From: Anthopleura xanthogrammica
Taxonomy: Eukaryota; Cnidaria; Anthozoa; Actiniaria; Actiniidae
Direction: 5' to 3'
Length of the DNA stretch: 64,000 bases
Assembly (NCBI GenBank): GCA_964019055.1
Contig: OZ025213.1
Span: 1,617,269-1,681,268, forward strand
Positions 1 to 11,784 of this stretch are shown here, piece by piece. How positions within the stretch are numbered: the stretch's first letter is position 1; every line of letters starts with the position of its first letter. A program made the translations under genes and the position numbers. The notes under the pieces were generated by a model, which saw only the letters and a list, made by a program, of their open reading frames with translations, was not told the origin of the DNA and made no database searches.

Positions 1-93
1 TGAAGTTCAAAGGTTGTATTCGGCCTTAGTCTCTTCCTCCTGATGATATTTCTTAATCAATTAAAGTATTAATGTATAGCAGTAATAATGTAC

Positions 94-1135
94 CTGGGAT
101 AAGGAAATTTTACCAACTTCTAACTGAAACATCGGATGCATTTCATCACTTGGAAGGAACAACTTCTGAAGCAGCTGACTATCAAGTGGATCAAAAAAAC
201 TGATTTACATTTATTTTCACAACCATGGGACCTCAGTTGCCTGCAGGTATAGCTATAGCTGAGAGGGGGTCCAAATGTATACTTCATACAAAATTTACTT
301 CAAATCTGTGGCAAAACTAAATTTTAGGATAAAACAAACAATGGAACCTTATGTATGACAGGGGGGTTTGGACCCTTCCCCTGGATCTGCCAACTCGGCC
401 ATTGGAAATTTGATTGACTGAAGCCAAAAACCCTGACTTCTGGGAGCATAAATAATAATATTACAAGGATGCTACCCACAAATCAAATGAAATGATTAAA
501 AAAAAAAATCATGTAATAAAAAATAAATGTATCACAATGTAAAATTACATAAAAAAATAGCTTAAATTTGATAACTTCAATGAAGACTATCGTCCAAGGT
601 CTCTTATCAATCTATTGTCATACGGCATTTATCATCAATCATAAAGTTTCTGTCACAAAGCCATTAAAGTGATTGAAAGCTATGAATATATTGCCATTAC
701 AACTTCAAAATTATGATTTTCCAAATATTTGCATCTTAATCATAAATTGTAAAAATATCCGGGTTATTATTGTTCATAGACAACTAAATTTAAAATTCAG
801 AATCGTTTAATCCCACAGTAATAAGATTCATTGTCTGTACAAATTAAACAAAATTAAGCTTAGTTTGCTCCATAATATGCTCATTTATCGCCAACAAGGG
901 CTTCAGCATTCTTCTCAAAACAAATCGAAAGCACTTCACATAGACCACACATCCATCAAAGATACAATATACACTCATTTAAAACTTCATCAACCGAGAG
1001 ATTTAGAATCCAATTTAAGTTTCTCATTTTGAAGACTGACCTTGGAATGCCCTTCTCCCACGCAAACTGCTGGATAGTAAAGACTGGCGTAGTTGCTACG
1101 ACCCCACCGAGGTCAAATATCACTAGTTTTGACAT
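94..1135 (-). CDS. HAD-superfamily hydrolase, first two exons (partial, runs off left edge)
   Basis: Exon 1 is 1135-1041: ATG, then 31 codons ending in a split codon at a GTCAGT donor. Exon 2 is 178-94, after a ...GATAG acceptor and ending at a GTACAT donor. The phases (2, then 0) join without a stop. The N-terminus reads MSKLVIFDLGGVV, the usual opening of HAD-type phosphatases of the ACAD10/EPHX2-N-terminal group. Exon 2 encodes SQLLQKLFLPSDEMHPMF and then LEVGKISLSQ, resembling the cap region of that group. In the first motif the second Asp of the classical DxD is Gly (FDLGG), as also occurs in ACAD10-like proteins, so phosphatase activity cannot be assumed. The rest of the gene lies left of base 1. 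The start is 250 bp from the REP gene, in divergent orientation. The 860-bp intron has no clear coding sequence. The family is fairly sure; the exact orthologue is not. Confidence 0.62.
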
Positions 1136-1385
1136 CCTTTCCTAAACTCTCAAGAATAAACCTCTAAGATATGATCGCACGGTATTAGAGGCTTCAAATA
1201 TGATTTTTTTAAGCAGAATATTTTCGCTGCTCAGCAAACCTCAAGTCAAGAACTCAAGTAGTCTTTACCCTCAAGTGAGAAAGGTCTGGTGAAGACTAAT
1301 CAAATTCAGCCAATGATATTTAGTGTTAGATTTGACGTCCTCTTATCCAATCAGCTGTTTTGTACTATTTATTTTGATTTTCAAG
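1136..1385. promoter_or_regulatory. Shared divergent promoter region of the HAD gene and CHM/REP
   Basis: These 250 bases separate the minus-strand ATG (1135) from the plus-strand ATG (1386). A spacing this short implies that both 5' leaders and core promoters overlap here. No TATA box is evident. The call rests on gene arrangement only; no transcription start can be placed. Confidence 0.4.
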
Positions 1386-4300
1386 ATGGAGGAAGACTTT
1401 CCTACAGAATATGATGCCATCGTTCTTGGAACAGGTAAATATGCTGTTTATTACGCTTTGATCTCCGAATAAAAGGTGATAATTTGTACATTAAGGATTC
1501 AACTAAGCTCATGATTAATTTTATTGTGAAAACTTGCAAGCAAAGCATCTATTCATCCATTTTTTTATGCCTCCCTTGTCATTCTCCTTGATCATTTTTC
1601 GTTGTTCCCTTGAGAATTGAAGGCAAAAAGTGTTTGATCTTAAAATTGAATCGAATTTTAGGTCTACCAGAATCGGTAGTGGCTGCAGCTTTGGCGAGGG
1701 TTGGCCAGAAAGTTCTACATTTAGACAGGTATTCAAAATCTAAGATTTGCATTGTACCACAGTGTTCATATTTGAGCTAAAAATTAAACTTAATTCTTTG
1801 ATTTTAAATTTTGTTGTTGTAAAGAGATGAATATTATTCAAGTCAATGGACAACCTTCACTTTTGATGGTCTTCTAAAGTGGATTGAAGAAAATCAGGTG
1901 AACAAGTCTAATATTTTTATTGTTTACTTGTTTCTCTTGTTTGTGAATAAAAGTGAAAACCTCATTTTAGCTTGAACTTATGAACAGACATTGAAAGCCA
2001 GTAAAGTCCCCAGTGAATGTGAGAATGAAAATGTAAATGGTGAATTTCCTTGTCCCAGTAGAGATGATAAAAGGCATTTTCCTTGACTGGTTTAGTAAGT
2101 TAGGGGCTATTTGCATAAATATTGGTCTCTACTCTTTTTCCTCACGAGTGAGGTGAAGCTGTGAAAAGAATTATATCTCTCTTGCAGAGAACTTAAAAAG
2201 AGTAGTTTTTCAGTGAAAGTTTTCATTTTCCCCGATCATACCCTGTGGGTGAGGTCTAGAAATGTCAAATGACTGTTCCAAAGCATCAATTGATTTTTCT
2301 TGAGAATATCTGAAAAAAATTACAATGATTATGATTCCAGACAGCTGCAGCTCCTGAGGTTACAACTTCAAGTGCTCCTGAAGAAAATACAGCCAGTGAT
2401 GGTAGAAAGGCTTTCTCAATTCCTCACAAGAGTAACACCATCAGTAACTTGGTGACAAAGTCCTATTTCAGGTGAGGTGACACAGGCACAGGAGGTTTGA
2501 TGCATGTCACTGTGAATAATCATAGGTGTTAATGCCTGCAATTATAAGTTAGGGCATCGCAGGAACTGCATGAGGGGAGGGGCTGGTAAGGCTATAGTCC
2601 TACCACTTTTTCCATTTTCCCATACTAGTCTCTTATAAAGCACCACTTTTTAGGGTGCTCAGCAGTCCATGCATGGTATAGGATTCACTTGTCTGTTGCA
2701 AACTCAAAGGCTAAGAATGTTATTATCAGTCAATTCTATGATGATATGTTTTCAAATTGTCTCAATTTTTTGCCTTTTTTAGAACAACAAGAAAACAAGA
2801 AGAAAAAGAAGAAGATACTGATAATACAGAAGTAACAGAAGCCAAAGAAAATGAATCTAATGAAAAACAAACAGATATCCAAAGTACAGATGAATCAGAG
2901 CAAACAGATCATGAGCAAGCTTCCACTCAAGCTGATGAAAGTGAGAAAAAATCAGAAGATGATCATGATGAGGAGCAAGCACAAGACATACAGGCTGAAG
3001 AACAACCTAAAGAAGCAGAGAGTGAGGCAAAACCAATAGACAGCCAACAAGAGACAGCTACAGGTTAATCACCACAAACAATATTTTGACAGTTTTGTTT
3101 TATATATTGCCTAAAGATAGGTATTACCCTGCCTAATGAAGTGATGGGACTCCAGATAAACAAAAGCCTGCATATTTAGAGCTAGGGATATTATACTAGC
3201 AAATTTAATTGATATGGAAATTTTGTTTATTATAGATCCCAGTGATTTGCCTTCATCTGCTGATAATTCCACTGCACAAGATGATACTTCAGAGAGCAAC
3301 AGAGAAACATCAACTGAAGCAGCTCCTCCAGAAACAGAAGAAAGACAAGAGGAAAGCCAACCTCCCCAAATACCTGAGCTCTTTAGACGACGGGCAGCTC
3401 CAAAACCTCCTGTCAACAAAGATATGCTTTACGAAGACTTTGAGCAATATTTTAGACAGTTTAATATTGATCTTGCTCCAAAGATGCTCTTCTCAAGAGG
3501 CCCATTAGTGGAAGCCATCGTTAGTGCCAACATCAGTCATTATGCAGAGTTTAAGAGTGTGAATAGAATTCTTACACACCTAAATGGAAGTATTGAAGAT
3601 GTGCCTTGCTCAAGGTCAGATGTCTTCAGTAGCAAGCTCATTTCTGCCATCGAGAAAAGAACTCTGATGAAGTTTCTGACCTTCTGTATTGATTATGAAA
3701 GTCATGAAAATGAGTACCAAGACTTTGTTGATAAGCCCTATGTCGAGTTCCTAAAGTCTAGACGATTAACACCAAACCTTCAGCATTTTGTTGTTCATGC
3801 CATTGCTATGGTAACTCCCACAAGGACAACAATTCCTGGCTTGAAAGCCACTAAAGAGTTCCTTCAATCTCTTGGTCGTTATGGCAACTCACCCTTCATC
3901 TGGCCTATTTATGGAATTGGAGAGCTGCCTCAAGCTTTTTGTCGCATGTGTGCAGTCTTTGGAGGCATATACTGTCTGAGGAAGAGTGCAGATTCCATCA
4001 TAGTTGACCCGAGTGACAATATATGTACTGGAGTGATGTTAGATGGACAACTGCTCAAATGTAAATGGCTAATTGTAGAACACTCATATTTACCTAAAAC
4101 ATTGCAAAAGGAAACAACAAAATTTGTCTCCAGAGCTGTGTTTATTACTGACAAGTCACTGAGAGCGTCAGATAATAGAAATGTTACTCTCTTGGCTATG
4201 CCAAGACCAAGTGTTAGTGGTGGGCAAATAAAGGTGTATGAGCTGGATAACTCTACCGCAGCTTGTCCTAGAGGGCTTTATGTGGTTCATTTTGTGACAG

Positions 4301-5586
4301 AAAGTTGTGGTACTGCACAAGAAGACCTGCAAGAATCAGCTGAAAAACTGCTGTATTTTCCAACCAGTGATGGTGAGGCATATTGCTTTTGATATCTCTG
4401 CTAATCATTATCATCATATGCATCAACATCAACATCAGAACCCCACTATCACCGTAATCTGCATATCTATAATAACATTACGATGAATAATACTAGATGC
4501 AGCAGCCTCAGCAGTATCATCATCTGCATCAACATCATGACCAGTATCAGAATTGAATCCCTATCATCAGCATCACAACATTAACATGAATACCAAATTA
4601 TATTGTGCATGGCTGCCATGAAATGTATTGCCATTATCATCAGCATCATCATATGCATCAACACTACTATCAGATCTCCTATGATCATTACTATGTATAA
4701 GCTCTACAGCTGTCGTCATCATCACTGTCAGCACCATCATCACAAATACTGTCATCATTAGTGCTATTACTATTATAGTTTGAATAATTGCCAAAGTAGA
4801 GTATTAATAAAAGTCATTGTTGGATTTTCCATCTTAGATGACAGAGAAAGCACCAAGCCTGTAGTACTGTGGTCCATGTACTTCAACCATGCTGCATCTG
4901 ATCAAACTACTGTTCAAGATACTTTACCTTCCAATATAAGAACAACAGTTATGCCTGGTGCAACACTAGGGTTCCACCAAGCCATGCAACAGGTAAAACC
5001 AGTTAAATATTGCTAATAGATGTGTATGTCACTATAGGGTGTTTTTTTTTTGCTTGATAAATGTGTTACAAGTTATGTGTTTCTTCAAGCAAATTTTTAT
5101 CGGAAAAAAAATTCTGAGCCCCTGGCAAGATTCAAACCCACGACTTTCAGGTTTCTAGCCAATGCTCTAGTCCACTGAGCTACACTGTTTTTTTTATTTC
5201 AGACTATATGTCATTACCTTGAGTACTGTTTCCTTATCTCCTACTATTTATCTTGTATGCAGGCAAAGAAGATATTTCAAAGCATTTGTGGCACAGAGGA
5301 AGAATTCTTACCTGCAATACCAAACCCAGAAGACATCATCATGGATGATGTAAATGAACAACCAGGCAACAACGTTGGCATTGGTACCATTCCTAGTGAT
5401 GATGAGGCTCAAGATGGGGCTGGTGATGCTGATGCTGATGATAGTGACCACACCCATGATGCATCTGAGAGCACTGTAGATGAGGGAGGGAGTGTTGAGT
5501 CAGCCAGTAACACAGATGGGGATGCAGACATCAATGGTGCAAATAATGCACCTCATAGTGAAACAAATGAAGGGACAAGTGCATAA
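1386..5586 (+). CDS. CHM: Rab escort protein (REP-1/REP-2, choroideremia family), 8 exons
   Basis: REP presents newly made Rab GTPases to Rab geranylgeranyl transferase and delivers prenylated Rabs to membranes. Exons: 1386-1434, 1662-1728, 1825-1897, 2341-2471, 2783-3063, 3236-4372, 4838-4992, 5263-5586. All introns are GT-AG, phases are continuous, and the product is 738 residues (human REP-1 about 650). The N-terminus has the GDI-type dinucleotide-fold motif (VLGTGLPESVVAAALARVG) and the downstream WTTFTFDGLLKW. Residues ~107-230 are a Glu/Asp/Lys/Gln-rich low-complexity insert, longer than in vertebrates. Exon 6 holds the conserved core: NIDLAPKMLFSRG, PCSRSDVFSSK, LMKFLTFC, LTPNLQHFVVHAIAM, LKATKEFLQSLGRYGNSPF, GELPQAFCRMCAVFGGIYCL. 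Exons 7-8 carry LPSNI and PNPEDIIMDD, both typical of the REP C-terminus, then an acidic tail. It is intact and very likely functional. Confidence 0.93.
4400..4790. repeat. Degenerate (ATC)n/CATCAT-rich simple sequence in CHM intron 6
   Basis: The intron between exons 6 and 7 is dominated by imperfect ATC/CAT triplets (atcatcatc, cagcatcatc, catcaacatc). It opens short spurious reading frames but shows no gene-like sequence. Confidence 0.6.
5116..5188 (-). repeat. tRNA-derived SINE head or tRNA pseudogene in CHM intron 7
   Basis: Read on the minus strand, the segment has an A-box-like GTAGCTCAGTGGACTAGAGC, an anticodon-arm-sized spacer, and a B-box-like GGGTTTGAATC, followed by A/T-rich sequence with an A-run. 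The acceptor stem does not pair well and no CCA or terminator-like T-run follows. A functional tRNA is therefore unlikely and a SINE head is the better reading. Confidence 0.6.
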
Positions 5587-5701
5587 TCAATCGCAGTGAC
5601 ATTATTGAAGTGAGCTTCAGGGGGTCTTGCACAGAGAGAGGTCAAGATGGAGGTGGAGGTGTCAATATAAAGAACTTTATCTGATGTTGACAAGAGCACA
5701 G

Positions 5702-5846
<145 letters not shown>

Positions 5847-5849
5847 CCT

Positions 5850-7056
5850 GTAATCTAATGAAATTCATGCTATCTTACTTAAAGTGAATAATAAGCATAT
5901 ACAGCTGTAAGTAGCCTGGGTTCCAACAATTGCAGGGGTGTGGGTGAATATGATAAGCTGAGGGGAGAGGACTGCAGAAAATTGCCAGTCTGCACAGGCC
6001 TTATGTATATTTGTTTCTTATGGCCACCTCCCTTACTGTATGCCCAAAACTAGCAATACAAGCTAGGAACTTAATCACTGATGCTAAAAGACGACAAAAT
6101 TTGAATTTTCAATTATTTGCTGCATGTAGTTCATGATCAAGAGGATTTAAACATTGATACTTCAAAATCATGAACACTAAATTTATGATTGCAAAACCTT
6201 GATGATAAGTTTAGAAATAAAGAAATTGAATTTTTAAAGGTATTTTTGTGATTAATATTATTTGAAAGAAACAGCAATACAGCTGGATTACATGGCTTTC
6301 TCTCTCTGAGCCAATCAAAAACTGAGGAAATTTTCATCCAATCATAGTGCTTGTTAAAGGAAGAAACAGGTAACTTTACTGAGACAATGAGATAATTAAG
6401 GGGAAAGGCCATATTTGCAAGACAACATAAATATAACTCTATTTCTTCAATCATTTTTAATGCATCGTTTTTCAAAATATCTTCTTTAAATAAATATATT
6501 AATATATTAACCTCTATTATTAAAATATTATCAAAACTGCAATTTATTAAGCAATAAATATTCTCTAATAAAAGTTTTTTGAAAGTTTACCATCAAAAAT
6601 TCATGGATAAAAATTAATATTCTAGGAATTATTGTGAAAACTTAGAAAGGATGACAGGTGATGGAGTAGCATTCATTAGCAGGTAGTTTAAAAGCTTTGA
6701 ACCTATTCTTTCCTGTCATCAAACTATTGCCCCTGGGTTTCAACCTATAAATATAAAAATTTATGAACAAAAAATTATCTGCTCATTTTTTATCCTAAGA
6801 TTTTCAAACAAACAATTTATATGATAGCATGCGTTTTTAAGCTATTAAATTCGGTTGCTTTAAAGAAGTAGGAATCTAGCGACTCTATAAATTACAGAAA
6901 AACAATCGTACTTTGCCCCTTTAAAGGAGTCCGGTTTGTGACTCTTGGAATCTGGAATCCGGAGGACTCGGGGAATCTCTCGGAGTCCACAATCTTGACG
7001 GAATCCTTTAGTTTAGGGCAACATGATAAATTCATTCCTTTTTGTGGATATTCTTT
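5850..7056. other. Intergenic spacer between CHM and the minus-strand carrier
   Basis: The two genes converge here. The sequence is AT-rich with no conserved reading frame. A GGAATC/GGAGTC-rich stretch lies at ~6925-7000 (gagtccgg, ggaatccgg, ggagtcc). The rest presumably contains both 3' UTRs. Confidence 0.5.
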
Positions 7057-8127
7057 TTAAGGAAGAGCTGGTTGTTGTAGAATGTTATGACGTTCTGTTA
7101 GATAAATAACTCCCTCGTATGTACAAAACATGATTGTGATGAAAGGCACTTGTCTTATAAGAGCCGTCGCAGCGCCACCGTACAACCCACTCAACTTCTC
7201 TTCCTGTAGAACAGTTCTTAACGTCTGCGCGATTGTTTTATAACATCTTTGACCTAAGACATTGCTCTCCTGTTGTCGAAGTCTAGTTCTTATAACTTCG
7301 TAAGGATAACAACTTCCCATTGATACGACTTTAGCTATTCCAGCTGCTAGTATACACTCGATGAAATTGAAGGAATGATGATCCTTCGATTTTCCTTGGA
7401 CTTCAAGTAGTGCCTGTTTCAGATGCTCATAGATGGCAAAGTGAAGAGCAACTTCTGCCATTCCTAGATAGCTAGCATTAAGTCCTCGATAGAATGTTCT
7501 AAGTCCATTTTCTTGATATGCATAGCGAATGGTTTGGAGGAGTGATACTTCTCTTCCTTGGCTGAAGTTGAGCTGAAGTCTTGTTTTGAGGAACCATAGA
7601 GGATTGGTAGCGGTAGAATTTATAAACTGTGCTGTAGCTCCGGATAAAAGATACACTGGGGTGCTATCAGGGGCGAATAATACCCCAGCTTTACTGTTCA
7701 GGAAGTCCTTGGTTTTTTTGTAAGTAGTGAAATAAATAGCTCTGGAGGGTGTGACCGCCATCAGGGTAGGGCAAAGTCCTTTGAACAGAGATCGTACGCC
7801 TTCACTTTTGGCCATAAACTTTCCATAAGATACAAGCCCTACAAAGTATGCCGGTCTTGTAGCACCGTGACATGTAGCTAAATTCATCATCGGCCCTGTT
7901 ATCCGCTGCATACGAAACGCTGATGATTGCAGCCTGGTTTGTATTACATCCAGAGGGCAGGTCAGGACTACCGCTGTGGAACCACTTATACCACCAGCTA
8001 GTAAATCTACCAGCATAGAACGACTACTTTCTGGTGGCGGTTGGGTTGATTCTCTTCCATTTTCGAATTTATTTGGTAGTTTCCTTTTGCTTCCTTGCTT
8101 CAATTCTGTTTCTGATATTCTTTTCAT
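7057..8127 (-). CDS. Intronless SLC25A33/36-type mitochondrial pyrimidine-nucleotide carrier, divergent copy
   Basis: Single-exon frame of 356 residues. It has the three repeats of a mitochondrial carrier with motifs PLDVIQTRLQ, NPLWFLKTRLQ and YPYEVIRTRLR. The Trp in place of the acidic residue in repeat 2 and the C-terminal RTRLRQQES are shared with the intron-containing copy at 16019 and are characteristic of the pyrimidine-nucleotide (PNC) subfamily. Such carriers exchange (deoxy)pyrimidine nucleotides across the inner mitochondrial membrane. Residues 1-37 are a basic, Ser/Pro-rich extension absent from the other two; an internal Met at residue 38 would give a standard-length protein. It is closest to the other intronless copy (shared SSAF after repeat 1, MAKSEG, TLRTV). 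The sequence is more divergent (TIMFCTYEG near the C-terminus; HEV replaced by YEV), so the substrate may have shifted. Confidence 0.85.
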   Translation of the reverse strand: MKRISETELKQGSKRKLPNKFENGRESTQPPPESSRSMLVDLLAGGISGSTAVVLTCPLDVIQTRLQSSAFRMQRITGPMMNLATCHGATRPAYFVGLVSYGKFMAKSEGVRSLFKGLCPTLMAVTPSRAIYFTTYKKTKDFLNSKAGVLFAPDSTPVYLLSGATAQFINSTATNPLWFLKTRLQLNFSQGREVSLLQTIRYAYQENGLRTFYRGLNASYLGMAEVALHFAIYEHLKQALLEVQGKSKDHHSFNFIECILAAGIAKVVSMGSCYPYEVIRTRLRQQESNVLGQRCYKTIAQTLRTVLQEEKLSGLYGGAATALIRQVPFITIMFCTYEGVIYLTERHNILQQPALP

Positions 8128-10154
8128 CTTTAGTGATTTTTAAAATTTTCTACAATGAGAAAAAAATTCATTGAATGTATGTCTTACAAATACAAATGAT
8201 TTACAATTTTAAACATTTTACCTGCTTACAGTAATAATGGATTCTACTCTTTTAGTTACGGTTCATATCAGTAATTCCTAGGCCTGTTTTCCAACTCTTC
8301 AATAAAACCGTTACCACGCAACGTACAGCCACAACTGGGCACTTCAAAACACTTCATCCACAACATAAGCACGATCCTCCTCCATAAAGTTACTTTTTTC
8401 AAGTAAAACTTGTGCTTAGTTCTAGTCAATTTGAAAACCTAGAAATTCAACTCAGTAAAACAGGTTTTTCAAAGCCAGGAAAACCCTGGAAAGACGCAGA
8501 ACTCAGACATCAGGCGATTTAAGATAAGTAGCCAATGCTTACGTCATATGCCATTCTTATTGGTCTAAGCACTCCCGGATATGATAAAACTGTCAAACAA
8601 GAACGGTCAAGCACGTTCGATTAAAACTCGGAGTGTTAGAAATATATTTCAGTAAAAATCATTTAAAAATCACCGTTAAAGAAAAACATATACACATTTT
8701 AACTGGAGGATATATCATAACGGAAGGACTTTATGATCGGTATGAAACATGAATAATACAAAAGGTTTTGCCTAGAAGGAAGATCATTTAGACCTTTTCA
8801 ATTTGTATGAAACTAATAAAACTCGAGATTCTGAAAATGATATAGTTTTACGACTTGCTTTCGGCGTTTTCTCACACTTTTTTCTTTTCCTCCGAAATCC
8901 TCGTTCTAATCCATATAAAATAAAATAATAATTACGAATGGGAATTTTTTCTACTGACACAATTGTGAAACTTCCTTGTTGACAGGAGCCGCTGCCAGCA
9001 GGGAACTGTGAAACCGACATATTTGCCAACATCCAAAAATAGCTGGTCTTCCTTTGCGGAACTTTTTTTCTAGGAGTGTATCATTAGTCACGTATTCTTT
9101 AATCAATGCGTAATTGTTTTCTATAAACGTGCCCTTTGAAAACCAGCCACTTTAGATGAGATGGCCTCGAGACATACTAAAAATTTATGAATTTTAAAAA
9201 TGATAATAATTTACTTTGCTGTTCTGTGAATTTCAAAGGCCAAACAAACCCCAAAATTTTCATTCGGAATATTTACTCTTTTAGTTAGATTCTAAGGCAA
9301 CATTTTGCCATCTTTTCTTTTTTATGTTGACGGAAATGAACTTGACTAGCGACTGGTCAGATTATGCAAATGAGTTATTCACCTTTATTGAACCACTTTT
9401 TCACTCAAGATTTTGTCTATTTTGGGAAAGGTGTGCTAAAGTCCAACCCAGTTTTTGTAAGATAGGAATAACATTAACTGAAAAACTTTCTTCTTCCTTT
9501 ATAATAGAAGCCGGCCTCTTGCTTCTATCATAAATGATTATAGCTTTAACAAAAGAGCCGCTGTTTGATACCCGCTTTTCATAGAATAATTTACTAAACT
9601 AAGGAATTTAGAGAACAACAGAACACATCTGGAAAATTAGATATATAAAATAGGTTGCTATAACTACGAATATTTTCAACGAAAAGTAAATTATAAGATG
9701 TATAAAAGACATGATAGCTTTCTTACCTTCTTTCTGGAGTAAGTCTTCCGTTCATTCTGAGCATTCTACTGAACGAATATTCTGAAAGGATTGAAAATGA
9801 CGTCATTGATCATGCATGACGTCACGTCCATCACGTCCTTCGTTTTGATTGGTTGTCTAGATATTTCCAATAATGGCAATGTCAAGGTGAATTTTTAAGA
9901 CATTACTATACCACAAAGCCTTATAAGTCAAATATTGACTTTAAAACTTGTGCGCATTTTGAAGTCAATTCCAAAAGGAAACGACGAATTTTCGAGACAG
10001 GAGAAAAAATATTTACCAACGACGAAAAGGAACTGTAGTCAGTGGTATAGTTGCGACATGAACATATACTATTTAAAAATACATTACTATACCTCAAAAT
10101 TGCTGTGATAAAATTAAAACGTTGATAGAATAGGGATTAAAGTCAATACCGCGT
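8128..10154. other. Intergenic region between divergent carriers, left part
   Basis: AT-rich, with no convincing exon. Two perfect TGACGTCA (CRE/ATF-type) octamers lie close together at 9798-9805 and 9817-9824. Short frames here (8784-9032, 9324-9533) have no family resemblance and are probably chance. Confidence 0.4.
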
Positions 10155-10740
10155 CTGTTGAAAAGTTAAATATGATAGAATTTTTTTTAAGATCTATGTT
10201 CTTGCCAAAGTTTCCCATTCGTTTTTAGTATGAGTGTCTATCAGAGAAATTAATCATCCTTTCGTAAGAGAAGAGAATAATGTAGAAGCTTTGGCTAAAT
10301 TTTATGAATATTTTTCGAATGGTCAGACTTGGTATGCAATGCGTGTATTATACTGATGCATGTAAATATGCCGCCTGTTAGAGTTCTATCTATGAGCGTA
10401 CGTGACCTGCTGCATGTTCTGGGTCTGATCTTAATCCTACCAGACATCTGTTGAAAAGTTAAATATGATAGAATATTTTTTAAGATCTATGTTCTTGCCA
10501 AAGTTTCCCATTCGTTTTTAGTATGAGTGTCTATCAGAGAAATTAATCATCCTTTCGTAAGAGAAGAGAATAATGTAGAAGTTATGGCTAAATTTTATGA
10601 ATATTTTTCGAATGGTCAGACTTGGTATGCAATGCGTGTATTATACTGATGCATGTAAATATGTCGCCTGTTAGAGTTCTATCTATGAGCGTACGTGACC
10701 TGCTGCATGTTCTGGGTCTGATCTTAATCCTACCAGACAT
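10155..10740. repeat. Two-copy direct tandem duplication, 293-bp unit
   Basis: The segment starting CTGTTGAAAAGTTAAATATG at 10155 repeats at 10448, ending with ATCCTACCAGACAT in both copies. The copies differ at only a few bases (e.g. AAGCTTTGG versus AAGTTATGG), so the duplication is recent. No coding potential is recognised. Confidence 0.9.
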
Positions 10741-11519
10741 CATACATATTTATGAACTGGTCGTAATGAATGCCAGACATGTAACGCTTTCTATCTTTTG
10801 TACGTTCATACATTTATTCATTCTTTCTTTTTCCTTTCTTTTCGTTTCTTTATGTGATTCGTTGTTTGTTCACTGATCAGACTCATGATCATTCTCATTT
10901 TTTCTTTCATTCAATCGAGTAGTTTTTCCTTACTGACAGGGAGCACTTTTCAAATTTCGTAAAATCGTTCTTTCTTCCTTTTTTTTATCTTCTTTTTTTG
11001 AGTCTTGTGATAAGTCAAAAACTTCCAAGATTACGAAATAAATATTAGTAGGCTATTTTGGTTCACATGTGAGAGATAGACGTGACTTGTTATGCAACAC
11101 TTGTCACCGCGCTCCATTGTTGCGAATTCGAATGCTGCACGAAAACTCTATCATTGCATTATAACATAAACTACGAACAGCATATACGCAACTTTCTTAC
11201 GACCCATAAAGCATTTCGATAAGGCTCCATTTTCATCAAAATTGAGGGGCACTTTCTATTGCAAAAAAATATATAGTTTTCATGTGCAGTGGAAGACTGA
11301 CATAATAGATAAGATAAGCTATCGTATTTATTCAATGTGCCCCTCACGATCGATAATAAAAAACGGTGAATTGAACTTATTCTTAAACTGGCCATGAAAA
11401 TCATGGAATTTCTTTTCGCAATCAAAAGTTGGAAAATAAAATTAAAGTTAAAGGTGCGCGTTACTCTTTTGTGTAACGCAATCCCATTACCTTTTAAGGA
11501 TAAAAAGAAGGCGTAGTAC

Positions 11520-11527
11520 TGACGTCA
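11520..11527. promoter_or_regulatory. TGACGTCA (CRE/ATF-type) octamer upstream of intronless carrier
   Basis: Perfect palindromic TGACGTCA 258 bp before the ATG at 11785. It is a plausible CREB/ATF site in the promoter of the intronless carrier. This is motif evidence only. Confidence 0.3.
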
Positions 11528-11784
11528 CACCTTAGTTGCATCACTGGTTCCAACCGGTGAATACGTTCGACGGAGTCAAGCGATGTGGCACAACTCGTAG
11601 AGATTGTCGAAGTTTGTAGAAGGATTTCCCAATTTATCATCGACTAGTCTCTGAAGTTATACAAGAATGGGAATAAGAATGGGAATAAGAAGAAGCTGAA
11701 GGCGGTGAAGGATCCAAATGGAGAAAGTTTTCAGCAAATTACATTTGATTTCCTTCACTAGTTAAACATCCTATTACAGTCAAT

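Noticed and set aside
231..385. hAT-like MITE in the HAD intron
   Set aside because: GGGGGGTTTGGACCC and CCCTGGATCTGCC resemble the CAGGGGCGGATCC family, but no convincing pair of inverted ends was found.
5116..5188. Functional tRNA gene on the minus strand
   Set aside because: A and B boxes are recognisable, but the acceptor and anticodon stems do not pair convincingly and no terminator T-run follows.
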